From contig OU612067.1 of assembly GCA_914767715.1 (NCBI GenBank), positions 12,715,001-12,779,000 of the forward strand: a DNA stretch of 64,000 bases, read 5' to 3'. The position numbers and the translations under genes are program-made. Below, piece by piece: positions 12,597-25,666 of the stretch; the first letter of the stretch is position 1, and every line of letters starts with the position of its first letter. The notes below the pieces were generated by a model that saw only the letters and a list, made by a program, of their open reading frames with translations, was not told where the DNA came from and did no database searches. This stretch comes from Membranipora membranacea (lineage: Eukaryota; Bryozoa; Gymnolaemata; Cheilostomatida; Membraniporidae).

Positions 12597-15500
12597 TCAC
12601 ACCACCTCCGGACTGTTTAAAGCGTTCATATTGTGGATAAGTGTGACTAAGTCATGTCTATTTATACTGGATAACGCATGTAGCATAACTCCGACTGAGC
12701 TGAACTCCCTCTTAGTCCATTCTGTTATTAATATACTTGCCGCCGAGCAGCCTTTATAGTCTTGCTGTGCTTTTTGTTGTATCTGTGATACTTCGCTTGG
12801 TGTGAAACCTGAAAAGGAAAGATATCTGACGTTAGCATGTTATGAAAGGGAGACAACACCCAATTGTAGCAATCTAGCTGTTATGCTAAAATCAAGGAGT
12901 AACAGTAACAGCGCTGCTGCTCCTTAGTTTAAATCTTGTCCTTGTCTATGGTTTAAATACAGCTAATGGTTGACGATGATGACTGGTAGCTTTTGGGGGA
13001 CAGTGCTAGCTATTGCCTTGTGGTGTGATCTAGGATTTCTAGCAGTGTGGAGAAAGTCCTCGAGATTGTCATCAAAGGAAGGAGCTCCAGGAATCGCCTA
13101 AGAGTTATTAGTAACTTTTTGTCACATTGACATTATTAAAGCGGAAATCTTTTCCCATTTCAGATAGCATCTAAAGTTTTTGTGATGTGACAGCGATAGC
13201 GATCTTATGTTTGATGTTTTGTAAATGTTCAGTGCAGGGTGACAGAACTGAAGAGCGCGAAGGGCCTGCCGATCCCTTTGAGGAAGGCTGGTGGATGTTT
13301 GAGCGCTGGCACTTCGTCTGAAGCTGCTTTGAGACGAATTCAGATGAATTATAGCTGATAATTGCTAGGCGACTCAAGATCATAAAAACCATTAGGGTAT
13401 CTTTGAAGTGTTCCCACCTAGCCTAGGCACCTATTGACCTGGTTAGGATTAGTTTCATAGTTGCGGGACGGGTATCACCTCCCTAACCAATACCTCTTTT
13501 GAACTTCTGTGGCTAGGCAAAGATATTTTTTGCTTTGTTTATGAGTGAATAAAATGTGGCAATTCAAGACTGAAAGTGTGAGATTTCATAAATCCGTTTG
13601 ATGACAGACTATTTGAAATGTCAGATGCTTTTGATCGTGTTCACAGTTTTGGAAGACGAAGCAGTTGAGTGGATGATGATGATGATTATTATTGAAGATG
13701 AAAGAAGAGGCGGATTGACAGTAACTTCTTGATTAATGTCATTTGTTGCTCAAGACAGATACAGCATCAAACAGCCGCTCTCATATTTTCATCCAGTCAT
13801 TCGAGCCAAGCTCAGAAGTGACCTTTTGATCTCTGTTTTATCTTACTCATTTGATGTTAGGAGTCAGAAAACATCCACAGCTAGATTGTATGTACACTGG
13901 CGCTGAGAATCTTACCAGCTAAACCCATACCAATTTCTGACACAAGAATCGATTTGCTGTCGCTGGTTTTACTATTTTCTAGCATTGCAGTTATCAACAC
14001 AACAGACTACTGAATTTTTTCATCCCTCCAACGTTTTTTTGTTTGCTCTCATATAACCCAAAAATATAGGCAGCCAGGCAGGCAGGCAGGCAGGCAGTAA
14101 GCAAACACGAGTTGATTGAAGCCACAACAAACAGCTGTTATCCACTAGACGGAGAGTGTGGTATATCTTAACATAAATTGCTAATTATTAATCCCTCAGT
14201 TCAGATGTACAGTGAGAGTGAGCCGCTTGTATCGGGTGTTGATTATAGATCGACAAAATTGAGCACTCAGATCTGAAAACTTCATTTATGATTGTTATAA
14301 TTATAGAGATATGATATGTTGTATGGACAGTGTTGAGATGTAGGCAGTGCATGAGATGCGATGATGTGAATAGAGCGGGATGATCTTCTCTATTGGACCC
14401 GAAAAAAGTATCTGTGCCCAGATTTTTTTTAACCTTGCACCACCATACCTGAGAAAATGTCTAGCTATTTGCGGCATTTTAGGCGGGAAGATTTTTGTTA
14501 AGCAAATAATGGGGTGCCAGCACCAATAAGACATTCAAAGAAGGTATATCTATCTATATTTAGCTTACCTAGATTATGCGCCAGCTTGAGCCAACTTCCA
14601 TCATAGGACAGACTGCGAACTATAGTTCTTCTTATATTAGATGGTACATCTTTATATCTTGTGGTGGACGTTACTGAGGGAGAAAAAAAGAAACATTCAC
14701 TAAATGTTAATGCTGCTGCAATCATGATACCTGCTGGTACATGTTCTGAGCAAGCCAGCGTAAAATATGAATCACAATTTCCCTGAAATGTCAGAACTTT
14801 CAAAAATGAAAAATTACTTGTTGTGAATCGTTGACTGGCACTCTGTTTAGCACTGTACAGTGTCCCTCTCATAACTAGAATGCCTGTGTAGGGGTATAGC
14901 AAAGGACCAGGTAGTGAAAACAATGCAGGTGCCTACTGTTGACTTTTGTCGATTTTTGATAATGCCCACAATGCACTTTACTGTGGCAATCGAAACATCA
15001 TCAAGGCTATTGCGTTCCATCATTAGTACGCATCAACATAAACCCTTGATCAAACGAGAATTTGGTGCCCACTGCGCCGTCCTTATTTGATTCAATAGGA
15101 GATTCCGTAAAACAAGTGTGGAATTATATTTTAGTAGTTATCTCTACCTGTTGAGCCGTTATGATTGAGATATACTATATGTTGTGATGTTTGACTAGAA
15201 GGCAGCTGCTGTGTAGAGTAAGCATGCTGCTGTACCATCTGATACTGATGTGCATGTTTGATATGATAACCAGTGATCATCTGAGCAGCTCTTTTCTTAT
15301 TCAGCCGGCAGCGTAATACGACATATATGAGCAATCCTAGTATTATTGCACCTGTAATAAACCAACCACAAAAACACTGTTAGTAAAGTTTTAGGTACCC
15401 GTTGAGATCATTTATATTGTAAGTAAAGTTTATGTACCCATTGAGATCATTTATGTTCATGATGAGTGTAAACTAGAGCATTTCCATCAAGTTTTTTAGG

Positions 15501-18500
15501 TTGCTAATATTTCGATCAGCACAACATTTTCATGGGGTTTGGTTCAAAGTACTTATGTAGGTATTCAATTGGCAAGCAAAGCTAAACTAAACAGACATTA
15601 GGGTTTAAATCTTCATGGTTCAGAACAAGGTCTGCCTCAATGTCGTGAAAATGGTTTGATGTTGATTCGAGATAAGACAACTATAAATCATATTTGGTTA
15701 GAAGTCAAAATGAAACACAGTTCCACATGAATGATTAGGACAAAAGTTGTCAAATATCGCAAGATTGTGATTTTTATCACGTATTTGATCTGCCAACACC
15801 AAAAGTTGTGCTCACGTAGTACTGTTTGAGATCACAAGGCCAATATGAAACTCTCAGTGAAGGATGGAATTGTGTGAGTGGCTGGAATGATGCTTGTCGG
15901 TAGGCACGGATGCCTTTACCTGAAGCTAAGCCACTAAAGGTGATGGCTTTTAATTTGCCGGTGGCAGAGGTTGGAGCGTGTAGGGCTATCACCGCATAGT
16001 TTGAGAGTAATGGTACATACCAAATCCCGATCAACTTTGAACATACAAAATATCTCCATCTTGCAAAAAGTTCCACCTCTAATCCCAATGACTTTGTGAC
16101 AGAAATGAAAGCTTACCTAGTGCTGTGCAGTATAGCGGTACTGTGTACAGATAGCTGTTATCTCTCACTATTGCACAGTCAGCATCTGTACACAGTGGCT
16201 CCGTCAGCGGGTCTGTAACTGTATTTTTTTTCTGTATACCTGTAAGTGAAAAGGTGTGACGAGCGGTTAGTTTGATGTTGATATATTACACGTTAACGTA
16301 AATGATTTTATTTTCATGGAACTTTCACTTTTTAACCGCACTGAAGACCACTAATTCTCCAAATATCAATCAGAGATTTGTTTTATTAGGGTAACCACAG
16401 CTAGTATTTTATATTAGATGGTAAGGATAGCTAATCCGTTTTTTGGCTGCGTCCCAGATTTCCTTATTCTGTTTGCTACCAATTCAGCTGTATCGATAGC
16501 CATTAATACAGCCTAATGCGGCAAATTGTTTTAATGAACCACCGGAAAAGATTAGTCTGGTTTAACACTTCGATGCAAACAGCTATATCATAACTCATGA
16601 AGATGACATGTAAATTTATTCAGTTGTCTACGGGTGGTAAGAGATACTAAAAATTGTTACATAATCCCAACTAAAATATCAGCAATGAATCTGTCATTAT
16701 CTGCTGATACAGAATTTCATGATAAATAAACAGTAGCTTTGAAGCTGTTCACAGTAATAAACATACTGAACGCAGGCCCCATAAAATCTCCGCTGGGTAC
16801 CAATACAACTATCTGTGGGAATATTTCAACACAGCTCAAATCATCACTTGTTCACCACAGAAATAAAACAGAAACTGTCCCACTTTTGTTGAGTTCTACC
16901 AACCATTGTGGATTGAGTACAATCTTGAGTACAAGTCAGTGAGCACTGTTACCCCATAGGGAGCATTTTTTACTCCATAACACTAGCCCCTAGAGTTGTT
17001 CGAAAATACTAAAGCACCGAGTAGTGTTTTATTCAATCAAAGCAATACCATTGTTCGCGATATGAATGCAACGCCAGTGTAAGAAACAACACTCATGTTT
17101 TAAATCATCAGCCGTCTTTGATAATGGATCTGATAAAAAAAACCTCATAGCCCTAACAAAGCTCTTTTGGGTAGGGTATCAAGAGTGAAGGAATACGCAG
17201 CAGCTACAGGCCCGTAGTTCTAGCGGAGGCAGGGAGGCACTGCCTCCCCTAGAAAGCTAAATATAGTGGCCTGATACGCTATATTTGAATAACCCATGTC
17301 TGAATTAGCTCCACTGCGATATCCATCTGCCTAAAATTGCTAGGGGTTGAGATTACATAACCCCTCCTGGTGCTGCTTCAGACTCACCTCAAATTTTTGC
17401 CTCCCCTACCACTTTTTCAAAACTACGCCCCTGAGCTACCAAACACAATTAGAGTTATCAAGCTTACACTACTATGCTTCCATTGTTACCACGGCTATTG
17501 TGGATTAAGATCTCTATTATTCCTACAGAGCTTGTATTCTTTTATCTTGCCTGAAATCTCAGAATATAATTCACTAGCTATATGAGTCCTATGTGGGGTA
17601 AAATATAAAAACATTAGTGACGATTTTTAACTAAAACTATCATATCAAGATGTCTGATGATACAGCCCTTATCAAAAATTCTTGCCTTTCTAACCAACAA
17701 ACTGGAAATTGTGACACACGTGTAGCATCCTAATTATGTAGTTGTTGGGACAAGATTAGCATTCGGAAAAGTTTTACGACGGCGATTAAGAAAGTTAATC
17801 CCCGCAAGAAGTCTAAATGCGGCTGAGATATCCGATAGAACTTGTTTGATAAGTCATGCAGCTGCCTACGAGCAAAGCTGTGACAAAAAAACTAGCATTG
17901 ACCTTGATAATTGATCTTATTTATTTGGCTTGCTGTTGATCCAAGTTTAATTACTTGGGCCAGTCACCAAAAGTTATGATTCTCCATACATGACCTGGCC
18001 ACCAACCATATAATTACCAAATATAAAACATGAGATTAAATGAGATGATTTGTTTGCATCTTGAAATTGGGGAATTTTCTTGGCTTACTCAATTCAAAAA
18101 GGGATTCAGAATTTGTTTGAACTTACGGAAGCATGATGTATCTTGTTTTGCTGTACACTGCTGTAGTTCGAACTCATCCTGAGAGTCACATATGGTACAG
18201 CTCTGACAGCTCTTAGTACTAGATTCCAAACTGCTGTAAGAGTGTGGAGGACAGGCTACACAGACTGTGTTACTTGTACTAGTACAGGCTGGCGAGGCGC
18301 CCCACCCCGCCGGACACTCAGTACAAGTTTTACATTGTCCATCTGTAATGTCTTTATAGAACCCAGGCTGGCATTCGCACATTGCGTCATGAGTTGCGTT
18401 GCACGCCGTTGAGGTGTATTCTAGATCACCGCATACCGTGCAGGGTAGGCATTCGCCATCAAGAACATATGTGTTGTCCCCACATGTGGCTGTGGTGGCT

Positions 18501-21500
18501 ATGATATTAGTCTTCACATCTTCTGCCCAAACACTGTTTATAATCTATAAAATGAAATTAGAAGGTTCTAAGCAAAATTATCTCTGGAATAGAAAGGGAA
18601 CATGAGACTGGCTTTATTAGAATGTGCGATGTTATGTAGACTCAATCAAGGGGGACTAGCTTGATACAGATCAAAGTGTCTGGGGTATTATTGAATTTTG
18701 CCATCTTGAGTCAGACGATGTTTTGACTCCAGCACTTTTATGATGATGCAAGTGTACTCCTGTTTTAATAAGAGAGGGGTTTATTACAGTCAGATTTGAC
18801 TAAGAATATTTCACAGGCCTTGGCTCTCACTGCACCGACGACGTAAATAGATCAAAGAGCCCATAAAACACTAAAATCATCAAGCACAAAGATAAACAGT
18901 ATCAAGTCTAATGACAAGCCATAAACTCGGAGCTCTGGTGGCTAATTGAAACCGTGACACAGCTGTGCTCGCTTATCTAAACTTTGAGGGTGGGTGGTTA
19001 CCCGGCCTCGACAAGGATGCGGTTAGTGTTGAAGAACCAAGTTCAAAAGTTTGATGGTAGACTTTGTGGCTAGAATGAGACTTATGAACTCTGCTATCAC
19101 ATGGTAAAGGGTAGTTTGCGACAGACCATTTCAAACCTAGAAGAAGTCTTCATTGTACAGACTGATATATGGGAATTGGAACATCAAATAATACTAAAAT
19201 TACCCCACCCACCAGTTTACAGAGGGCAGACAGAATTTCAAAAAATTCCATAGCAGATTACAGCTACAAATATAGATGAAAAGGAAGATAAAATGCTTCA
19301 TGGAAAACAATAATGACCATTCTTCTACCAATACATAGCCTGTCTCTGGGAGATTTTGGGCTTGAATGGAAGGTATCAAAATCTTCAAAACTATTCAAGT
19401 ATTCTGTTATCTTTAGTATAATGAATTGTATAAGTGACAATTAACATCCTCCTGCTAATCCTATCTAATATTACATAACTCTTGTTTACTCAGATCTAGA
19501 TGTAATTCTGAGGTTATTTTCATACAATCATCAGGTCATATTTCTTTTATACAATAATAAAAGAAAGTTAAATTTTGACAATGTAGTGAGGACAGCCTTG
19601 CTGGTGGGGATTGGAGCCACCCCAGCACAAGGTCTCTCCATGATCTTGTATCAAAATGTTTAGAACTTCCCCCAAGTGATCTCATATCGAAATGTTGAGA
19701 ACTTCATCGAATCAAAAACCTAAGTACTTATTATTGCTATCAAAGCTAATAGCACGCTGCAGACAATTTCTCAGTCATCGATAATTCTGAACTGAAACCT
19801 AAGCACGGCATTGTGCTCAAGCTCTGAACTGCAGTATTTAGATTATCTACTTGCAGGGTTTCCCGACTTTGATTGAAATCCACTGTAATCAGTTCATTTC
19901 ATAAACAAGGCTTCCCCCATACAGCCTAATCATACGCTAGGTTTCCCAATCAAACGTATTCTCTTTATCATTCTCTTTATTGTAATAATAAAATTGACAT
20001 GAACTTTTATTGTGCACTCGCTGCAAAGCTATATAGCTCAGCTTTCAAACACACTAGCCCACCTACACTAGAAACTATAAACTATAAACATGGCTTTTGT
20101 ATAACTCTCGATTCACTGCTTAAAACATGTCGTCAATAAAGCAAATGTTTTCTATCATGTAGTGAGTGTTTTTTGTCATGCCCTCAAATGGCCAGGGTAT
20201 TAGAATGAATAGTTTTTAATACGATTCGATTGGATTGTTTGTAAATGTGCGCTATGAGTTTAGTGTTATGTTAGGCTGTTTGCATATCCCCCAATAGCTA
20301 CTACGCGGCTAATGCACTATCCGTTTGAAGTTGTATTATAACATGTTTTTTAAGGAGTTTACCCAGACTTAAACATGACTTGCATCAGGCCGATTAGGAT
20401 TAAGCATAACATAATCTACTATCTTATAGAGTCTTATAAGAAGCCCGTTGTTCAACATTTGTAGAGGCTCAATCTTACTGTTGAAACCCTACACAGAGTA
20501 CAGACTTAGGTCTTGCGCTCGTTCGGATTATGTAATAGAGCCAATTTTGTCTGCGAGCCCTTCAGTGAACCTGCCCTGTCTGCGTGTTTGTTTGAGGGGT
20601 TTCATCTCGGCGATGGTTAGATGGAACCTATCCACTAGGATACATGTGCTTGCAGAGCCTTTATGTGATTTCATTATTTCCAGTGCAGCGATGAGCTACA
20701 ATGGCTTCTATGATTATTTTTTTGGAAGTACGATAACTTATTCTGCATCATGTTAGGCCACTGACCAGAGAGCAATTTGATGCTTTCCGCTATAGGTGGT
20801 GGTTCGATAAACCCTAGGCACTAAAGGGCACGACCCTTCTTATAGCCCATTTCCACACCCCACAAAAGTTAACAAGGCAGATCTTTGGACGAGCAGAGGA
20901 AATAAGAATTCGTAATGTGGGTGATTCTCAAAAACTGACCATGATTCTCTCTAAACGATCTATGAAGATGTTTCATGCCAGAATGGCTTTACTGGTGGTT
21001 AGTTGGGGGAAAGATAAAAATACTTGAAGGCTTTTCTCAACACATTATGGTTGTGAGTTTGAGGTTGGGAGCTCTTACCTCCCACATTAATCGTTAAGTA
21101 TGTAAGCTTAGCTGCAATATATCACTTCTGGGACATTTATGGCTTTTGTGTATACGGACTGTTATAAACACAAATTTACAAGTATCTTTACAAGTGCACT
21201 ACAAACGTCGTGAACAGAGGTATGAATTGCGATAAGGCCCAATAAAATCTCTAACTGATATATCAAAAGTCATACATATTATACTGCCATAAAACACTTA
21301 ACATTATCCTACCAATGCTGTATGACTTCCAAATAGCTTCAATTGCTGTTTTGACTGATAAATAAGCCCATTTACAACATCATGTTCAGACATAGAACCT
21401 ATCCACCCTGGTCATATGTTAGCCGGCAACAGTTTGACGATGCTAAGTTACACTTCCCGAGTTCCTTCATGGCCCACTGTAAGATAGACCATAAGCCACC

Positions 21501-21695
21501 CCAGCCCTGATTTCAGACAAGTATAGGTATTGCGTCAGAGCATTCTGGTCTTAAATCTCCTTCCTCCCTATTTTACGGGGTCTGCAACAGGCTGTCAGCC
21601 CTCAAATAGTCGCTAACAGTTTGATAATGAGTATGAAAGAAGGTATTGGCACTTACCAATGTGAACAAGCAGATTGCTCTTGTTAAGTTTTCCAT
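12597..21695 (-). CDS. TNF-receptor-family protein with death domain, 6 exons
   Basis: Minus-strand exons 21695-21657, 18544-18127, 16239-16117, 15351-15148, 14673-14569 and 12808-12597 join in phase to 366 aa. Exon 1 plus the start of exon 2 give a signal peptide (MENLTRAICLFTLIINSVWA). Exon 2 (residues 14-152) holds about three TNFR cysteine-rich modules, with motifs such as CLPCTVCGD, CECQPGFYKD, CKTCTECPAG and CQSCTICDS. A membrane helix (about 182-206: LYTVPLYCTAL, then GAIILGLLIYVVL) spans the exon 3/4 border and is followed by basic CRLNKKR. Exons 5-6 encode a death domain (about 268-355): DVPSNIRRTIV, GSWLKLAHNLG, FTPSEVSQIQQ, ASILITEWTKR. This is the layout of p75NTR/death-receptor proteins, which signal by death-domain contacts under the plasma membrane. 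The ligand cannot be inferred. AATAAA lies 235 nt past the stop (complement of 12360-12365). The gene converges with RFC5. Confidence 0.9.
12893..12927. repeat. Imperfect hairpin, CAAGGAGTAAC family
   Basis: CAAGGAGTAACAGTAACAG opposes CTGCTGCTCCTTAG in the last intron of the TNFR-family gene. Related hairpins lie at 28344-28377 and 29149-29180. The flanks CTAAAAT and TTTAAAT agree at 5 of 7 positions. Confidence 0.5.
14069..14097. repeat. GGCA microsatellite
   Basis: About seven near-perfect GGCA units in the intron between the last two exons of the TNFR-family gene. Confidence 0.85.
17208..17433. mobile_element. MITE-like element, second copy of the 11337 family
   Basis: Shares ACTGCCTCCCCTAGAAA, CCATCTGC and TTTTGCCTCCCCTA with 11337-11547. 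Inverted ends AGGCCCGTAGTTCTAG and the complement of CAGGGGCGTAGTTTTG. Flanked by AGCTAC on both sides (17202-17207 and 17434-17439). It lies in the TNFR-family intron between exons 2 and 3. Confidence 0.7.
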
Positions 21696-22719
21696 ATTCG
21701 TAAGCAGAAAAACTATTTGGCTAAGAGATCTCAGTATTCCATGTTATCGCTCTTATTGTAAAGACATAAATAAATTTTAAGAATCTGGGAGCACTTGTCC
21801 GATAATGTCAGCAGCCTAAGCAGTGGTAGTATTATAATAGAGGGAGCACCTGCTGTGAGAAATCACCTTCTCTCCCGATAGAGTTCTGACATCTCACTGA
21901 AGTCTAGCAGGCACTCATGGCCATGATATATAATAATAATCTATCGCAGGCATTCCTCACAAACACACTGAGGTTTCATTCTAGTCTTTGATCTATGCTT
22001 GAATGAATTAGCGTTCTAACCACACTGTAGGGCTATAAAACAACCTCAATGACTCTGCATAGCCAATGATTGGTTGGCTTTGAGTGATTTATTTCATTCG
22101 TTTGACTTCAAATTCTTTGCTGATCAAAAGATCTGATTCATACATATTTGAGATGAAACAATAAAATCATAAAAACCGTCCCTTGTGTGCCATTTTACTT
22201 ATAATGTTTTATAATGTCGTCGACGTCGGCGCAAACCCACTCGGGTACAAAGAATAAAAATACCAACACTTCTCTCTAGCAAAAAGCAAAACAGGATCAA
22301 TAACACTCCATTCAGCCTTTTGAGGCCGATGTTGAAAGAAACGCTGAGCTGCCAGTCCCAGCATCAATTGAAAATGTGTCAATCAATCTTGACATCAGGG
22401 TTCTCTTTATTTTGATAATTTGACATCAGGAAATATTCATTTGCGAAACATGACCAAATGTTATACTGGTACCATACACATTACAATATCAATGAACAAA
22501 AAGTGTTTCTACATTGTTTACCATATCTTGTTACTTTTTATCTCGGTCATAAAGAAGGAGCTATTCGGCACCAGTATCAATGTGTTTTAGCATGAAATAG
22601 ACTGACAAAAAACCCTGACAAGGAAATCAGAAGTCCTGTAGCTTAGGATCACAGTTTCAGTTTTTCTCCGATTCATTCGTATTTCGGGGCATTTTGAACA
22701 AAGATGCTAGATTAAACTT

Positions 22720-22810
22720 TGTTTGATGGGGGGCTTGACTTCTAGGGGTCCCTGAGATCTGAACCCAGGTTGATTCGAGTGACCTCGGTCAGCCCCTTCT
22801 CAAAGACAAG
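22720..22810. repeat. Interspersed repeat shared with 32110-32260
   Basis: The core GGTTGATTCGAGTGACCTC, then GGTCAGCC and TCTCAAAGACAAGA, recurs with substitutions at about 32212-32260. Ends are undefined. Confidence 0.5.
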
Positions 22811-23299
22811 AAAAGCCTAGGAAGATGATAATACCAGAGACTAGATAATCCAGTTCCATATCCAAAGTCTCAGACTCAGATAATACTTTATTTTTATGCT
22901 GAGATTTCCCGACTGATGAGTTGCCTTCCTGTTTCTACCCTATATGTTTGAGATGGATAAGAAAAAATTCCTTTGTTATGGCTATGTGAACTAATGGTGT
23001 ATCATATTTTTATAATTGGTGTTATGGGACGATCATACTTTATTGTCCGCTGCTATTAATGGTTCCGTTAGCTGCACTTTATTTGGCATTATTCACATAT
23101 GCAACCCGACTCAACTGAGCGTCTAAATAGCCTATAGACTCAGGGTGCAGCTATAATGTCCATCCGAGCCTTATTGCAAAGACCCTGTATGATGTTACCT
23201 TAGATATCTAATCCTCCCTTACTCTAGTACATGAGGTATTGTGGCATTGAGTAACATTTATGACATCACTAGCAATTTTATGTAATTGATATAAACTAG

Positions 23300-23460
23300 A
23301 GCGGAAATGTTAGCTACAGTTTTGTTTAGCTTTTTTTTTGGTCAACTTAATGTTAGCTAGCACTTAATTTTGGCTAGTTGAGGTGAAAGTCTGTATAAAA
23401 GTAACGACGCTGAGCGAGTGTTAGCTAGAATTTAATTTAGCTATTTTAGGGAAAGTGCAA
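23300..23460. repeat. Interspersed repeat, TTAGCTAAC family copy 2
   Basis: Shares GCACTTAATTTTGGCTAG and GTTAGCTAG with the inverted copy at 9883-10060. Confidence 0.45.
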
Positions 23461-24639
23461 AAAGGCAAACTATTCCCCCTGTGAATATTGCATTCTTCCA
23501 ACTAAAGTACCTGGTACTTGTACCTGTAATCTTAGATTATCACAATGGATATACTACAGGGAAAAAAAACAATATAGGAACTATGTTAAGCGAGTTCACC
23601 CAAAACCCTCTTATTCACAGAATCAAAATTTACAGCAAATTTAAGATTTTCAAGAATATCAAAGAGAATGTTGTCATCAAAGAATCGAATCTAATTGCCT
23701 CTCGAATTTAATTGCCTCTCAAATCTAATGACGCGGTATTTCAATTTGGCTTATTTCCCATATGCAAAGATTTAATTTCCGATGAAGGTTTTTTTACCAG
23801 ACTTTTTTGTCCTATCTGCATTGTCGTATGGAACGGTAGTATATTTTTGTGTGGATCAGAGTTATGTCATCATGATGACAAGGATACATTGATTACTCAT
23901 ATTATAGTTGCTCGATAATGTTTCAAATATGAATGTACAAGATTTGCTGTTTAGTGATTTGTTGCTACAATATTCACTGCCTAGCCAAACCTATAGTTTA
24001 CAGGTGTTCTAGGCAGTGCCTATTTTGTTACAGCTTACCACTTTGAACACTTTTGATAGGGCTTATTACTAAAACATACAATCCGCCCTCTTGATCAATT
24101 CAGAATGGGTGTATGATATGAAAATAATACGACATAAAAATATTGGAAAAGATTTGATTGCTATTATTATAACTGACACTCCATAAACCTTACCATAGTA
24201 GTTTGTCAACTTTTCGTGCTGCCCCTTTCCAAGCTTTTGGCTGGCTACTTTCTGCTGTTTGGCCTGCTGTCTCACTTGTATACATATGACTGCAGCTTCT
24301 GGTATGATTGCTTGATGCTGGTTGTCTGTCATTTTTGAAAAAAAACGAAAACTCATATACAATTGAAAAGGTTTGGCTAAACTGATGTCCCAAGTTTTAG
24401 TTTTAAGTCTGGTACAGGGAAGCAGCGTACCTGAATATGGAAAGGAAGTATTTCCAATTATTGCACACTTGAGCAAACTGAAATCAATTAGGCGTGTGGG
24501 TCTTTTGTCGGGACAGTGAGACTTTTTTCTAATCACCATGATTCCATGTGAATTTCGAGGTCAGCCTTATGTTTACACCATAACTTTTATCGCTCAGCGA
24601 AAACAAAATATTTCTCAAATATGAGACTGTAATAAACAA

Positions 24640-24900
24640 TCATCATCATCATCATCGAGCTGAGTTGTCACCTCTTGGCTCGATCTCGAAATCTGCAGCC
24701 ATTTCTATGTTAGAGCTGAGAGATGCTTTGTTGCTAACCGTTCGGCCATGCCAGCTTGCTGTAGTGCGAGCGGTTAAGTGCCAGCTGAATATTTGAGCTC
24801 AGCTCGAGCTCGGAGGCATTCCCATAGCTCGCAGAGCCTCTTAATTAGCCTCAGCTCGATCTCAAAACTAACATGGAAATGCAGTGATTGCAAATTGAGG
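24640..24900 (-). mobile_element. tRNA-like interspersed repeat (SINE-like)
   Basis: On the minus strand it contains GCATGGCCGAACGGTTAGC, which fits a tRNA-Ser/Leu-type A box. It is flanked by sequence shared with 41960-42180 and 52710-52960: GAGCTATGGGAATGCCTC upstream, and GAGATCGAGCCAAGAGGTG and ACAACTCAGCTCGA downstream. It ends in an ATC trinucleotide run at 24641-24656. Confidence 0.6.
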
Positions 24901-25666
24901 GTTGTTACTTGAGTGAGAACGATGGTGTAGCATACGGCAATTGCAAGAAATCTAGGCATCTTCATAAGCAGCATCATTGAGCTCGCAAAAAACTTGGTAT
25001 AGTGTAGAGACGTTTGTCTTTTTCTTAGATCCATCAACGTGGGAGTGCTACTGCGAGAGTCGCTTATTGACGGCAGTTTGATACACAGCTTTTTAGGTAT
25101 TCTGCTGTATTCAAAGTGGGAACAAATTTTCCTTATTGTACGTTTATCATAGCTCGAGTGCGGAGTTGTCAGCAGAGAGTTTGCGACTAGCTACATGGCT
25201 TCGGAGAGTTTCCGGCAGCATACCAATACTAATACCAATACTGATCATGTACAGATGTACAGTGGTGTAACAACTCACTATTGTTCTCGGATTAATGAAA
25301 TGAGTTTCAGAGCAGTGAGGGTGGGAGGGGAGAGAAACTCCAAAGTACAAGATTTAAATTTTGCTAGTTCTAAGAGTTGTGTGCTCTCTAATATCTTAGC
25401 CCAAGTACTTATAAGTGGCTTTCCTACATTGAGGGTACGGTCAAAAAACCCTGCGTGTGTTCAAGCATAACAAAGCGGAAACAGGACTGAGGGTGGAGAT
25501 GTGAAGTAGAGAATCAGACTGTCAACAGGTTTTTATTTATCTCTCAGTATTTGACAGTTTCAGGTGTTAAACCTGGCAACATCTGGTACCTATTAGTGAT
25601 ATATTGGATTAACAAGGTTATGGGTACCTAAAAATCCTTCAAGGGAGTAACTAAGCCACAGAAAAT

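Larger units (their letters stand above)
21696..25666. other. Spacer between TNFR-family gene and syntaxin
   Basis: Head-to-head spacer of about 4 kb holding both upstream regions. It contains a TTAGCTAAC-family repeat, a tRNA-like interspersed repeat and the repeat near 22720-22810. I found no exon that I can assign. A 156-codon ORF (24539-24069, minus) is unrecognised and may be chance. Confidence 0.5.

Noticed and set aside
14498-14923. 141-codon ORF on the minus strand as one gene
   Set aside because: Only 14673-14569 is exon (death domain start); the rest reads into introns on both sides.
20448-20756. 102-codon ORF in intron 1 of the TNFR-family gene
   Set aside because: Opposite strand to the host gene, no recognisable motif, no exon-like borders.
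24069-24539. 156-codon ORF on the minus strand
   Set aside because: A possible donor follows at about 24196, but no domain is recognisable, no partner exon was found, and an overlapping frame is also open. Not enough to call a gene.
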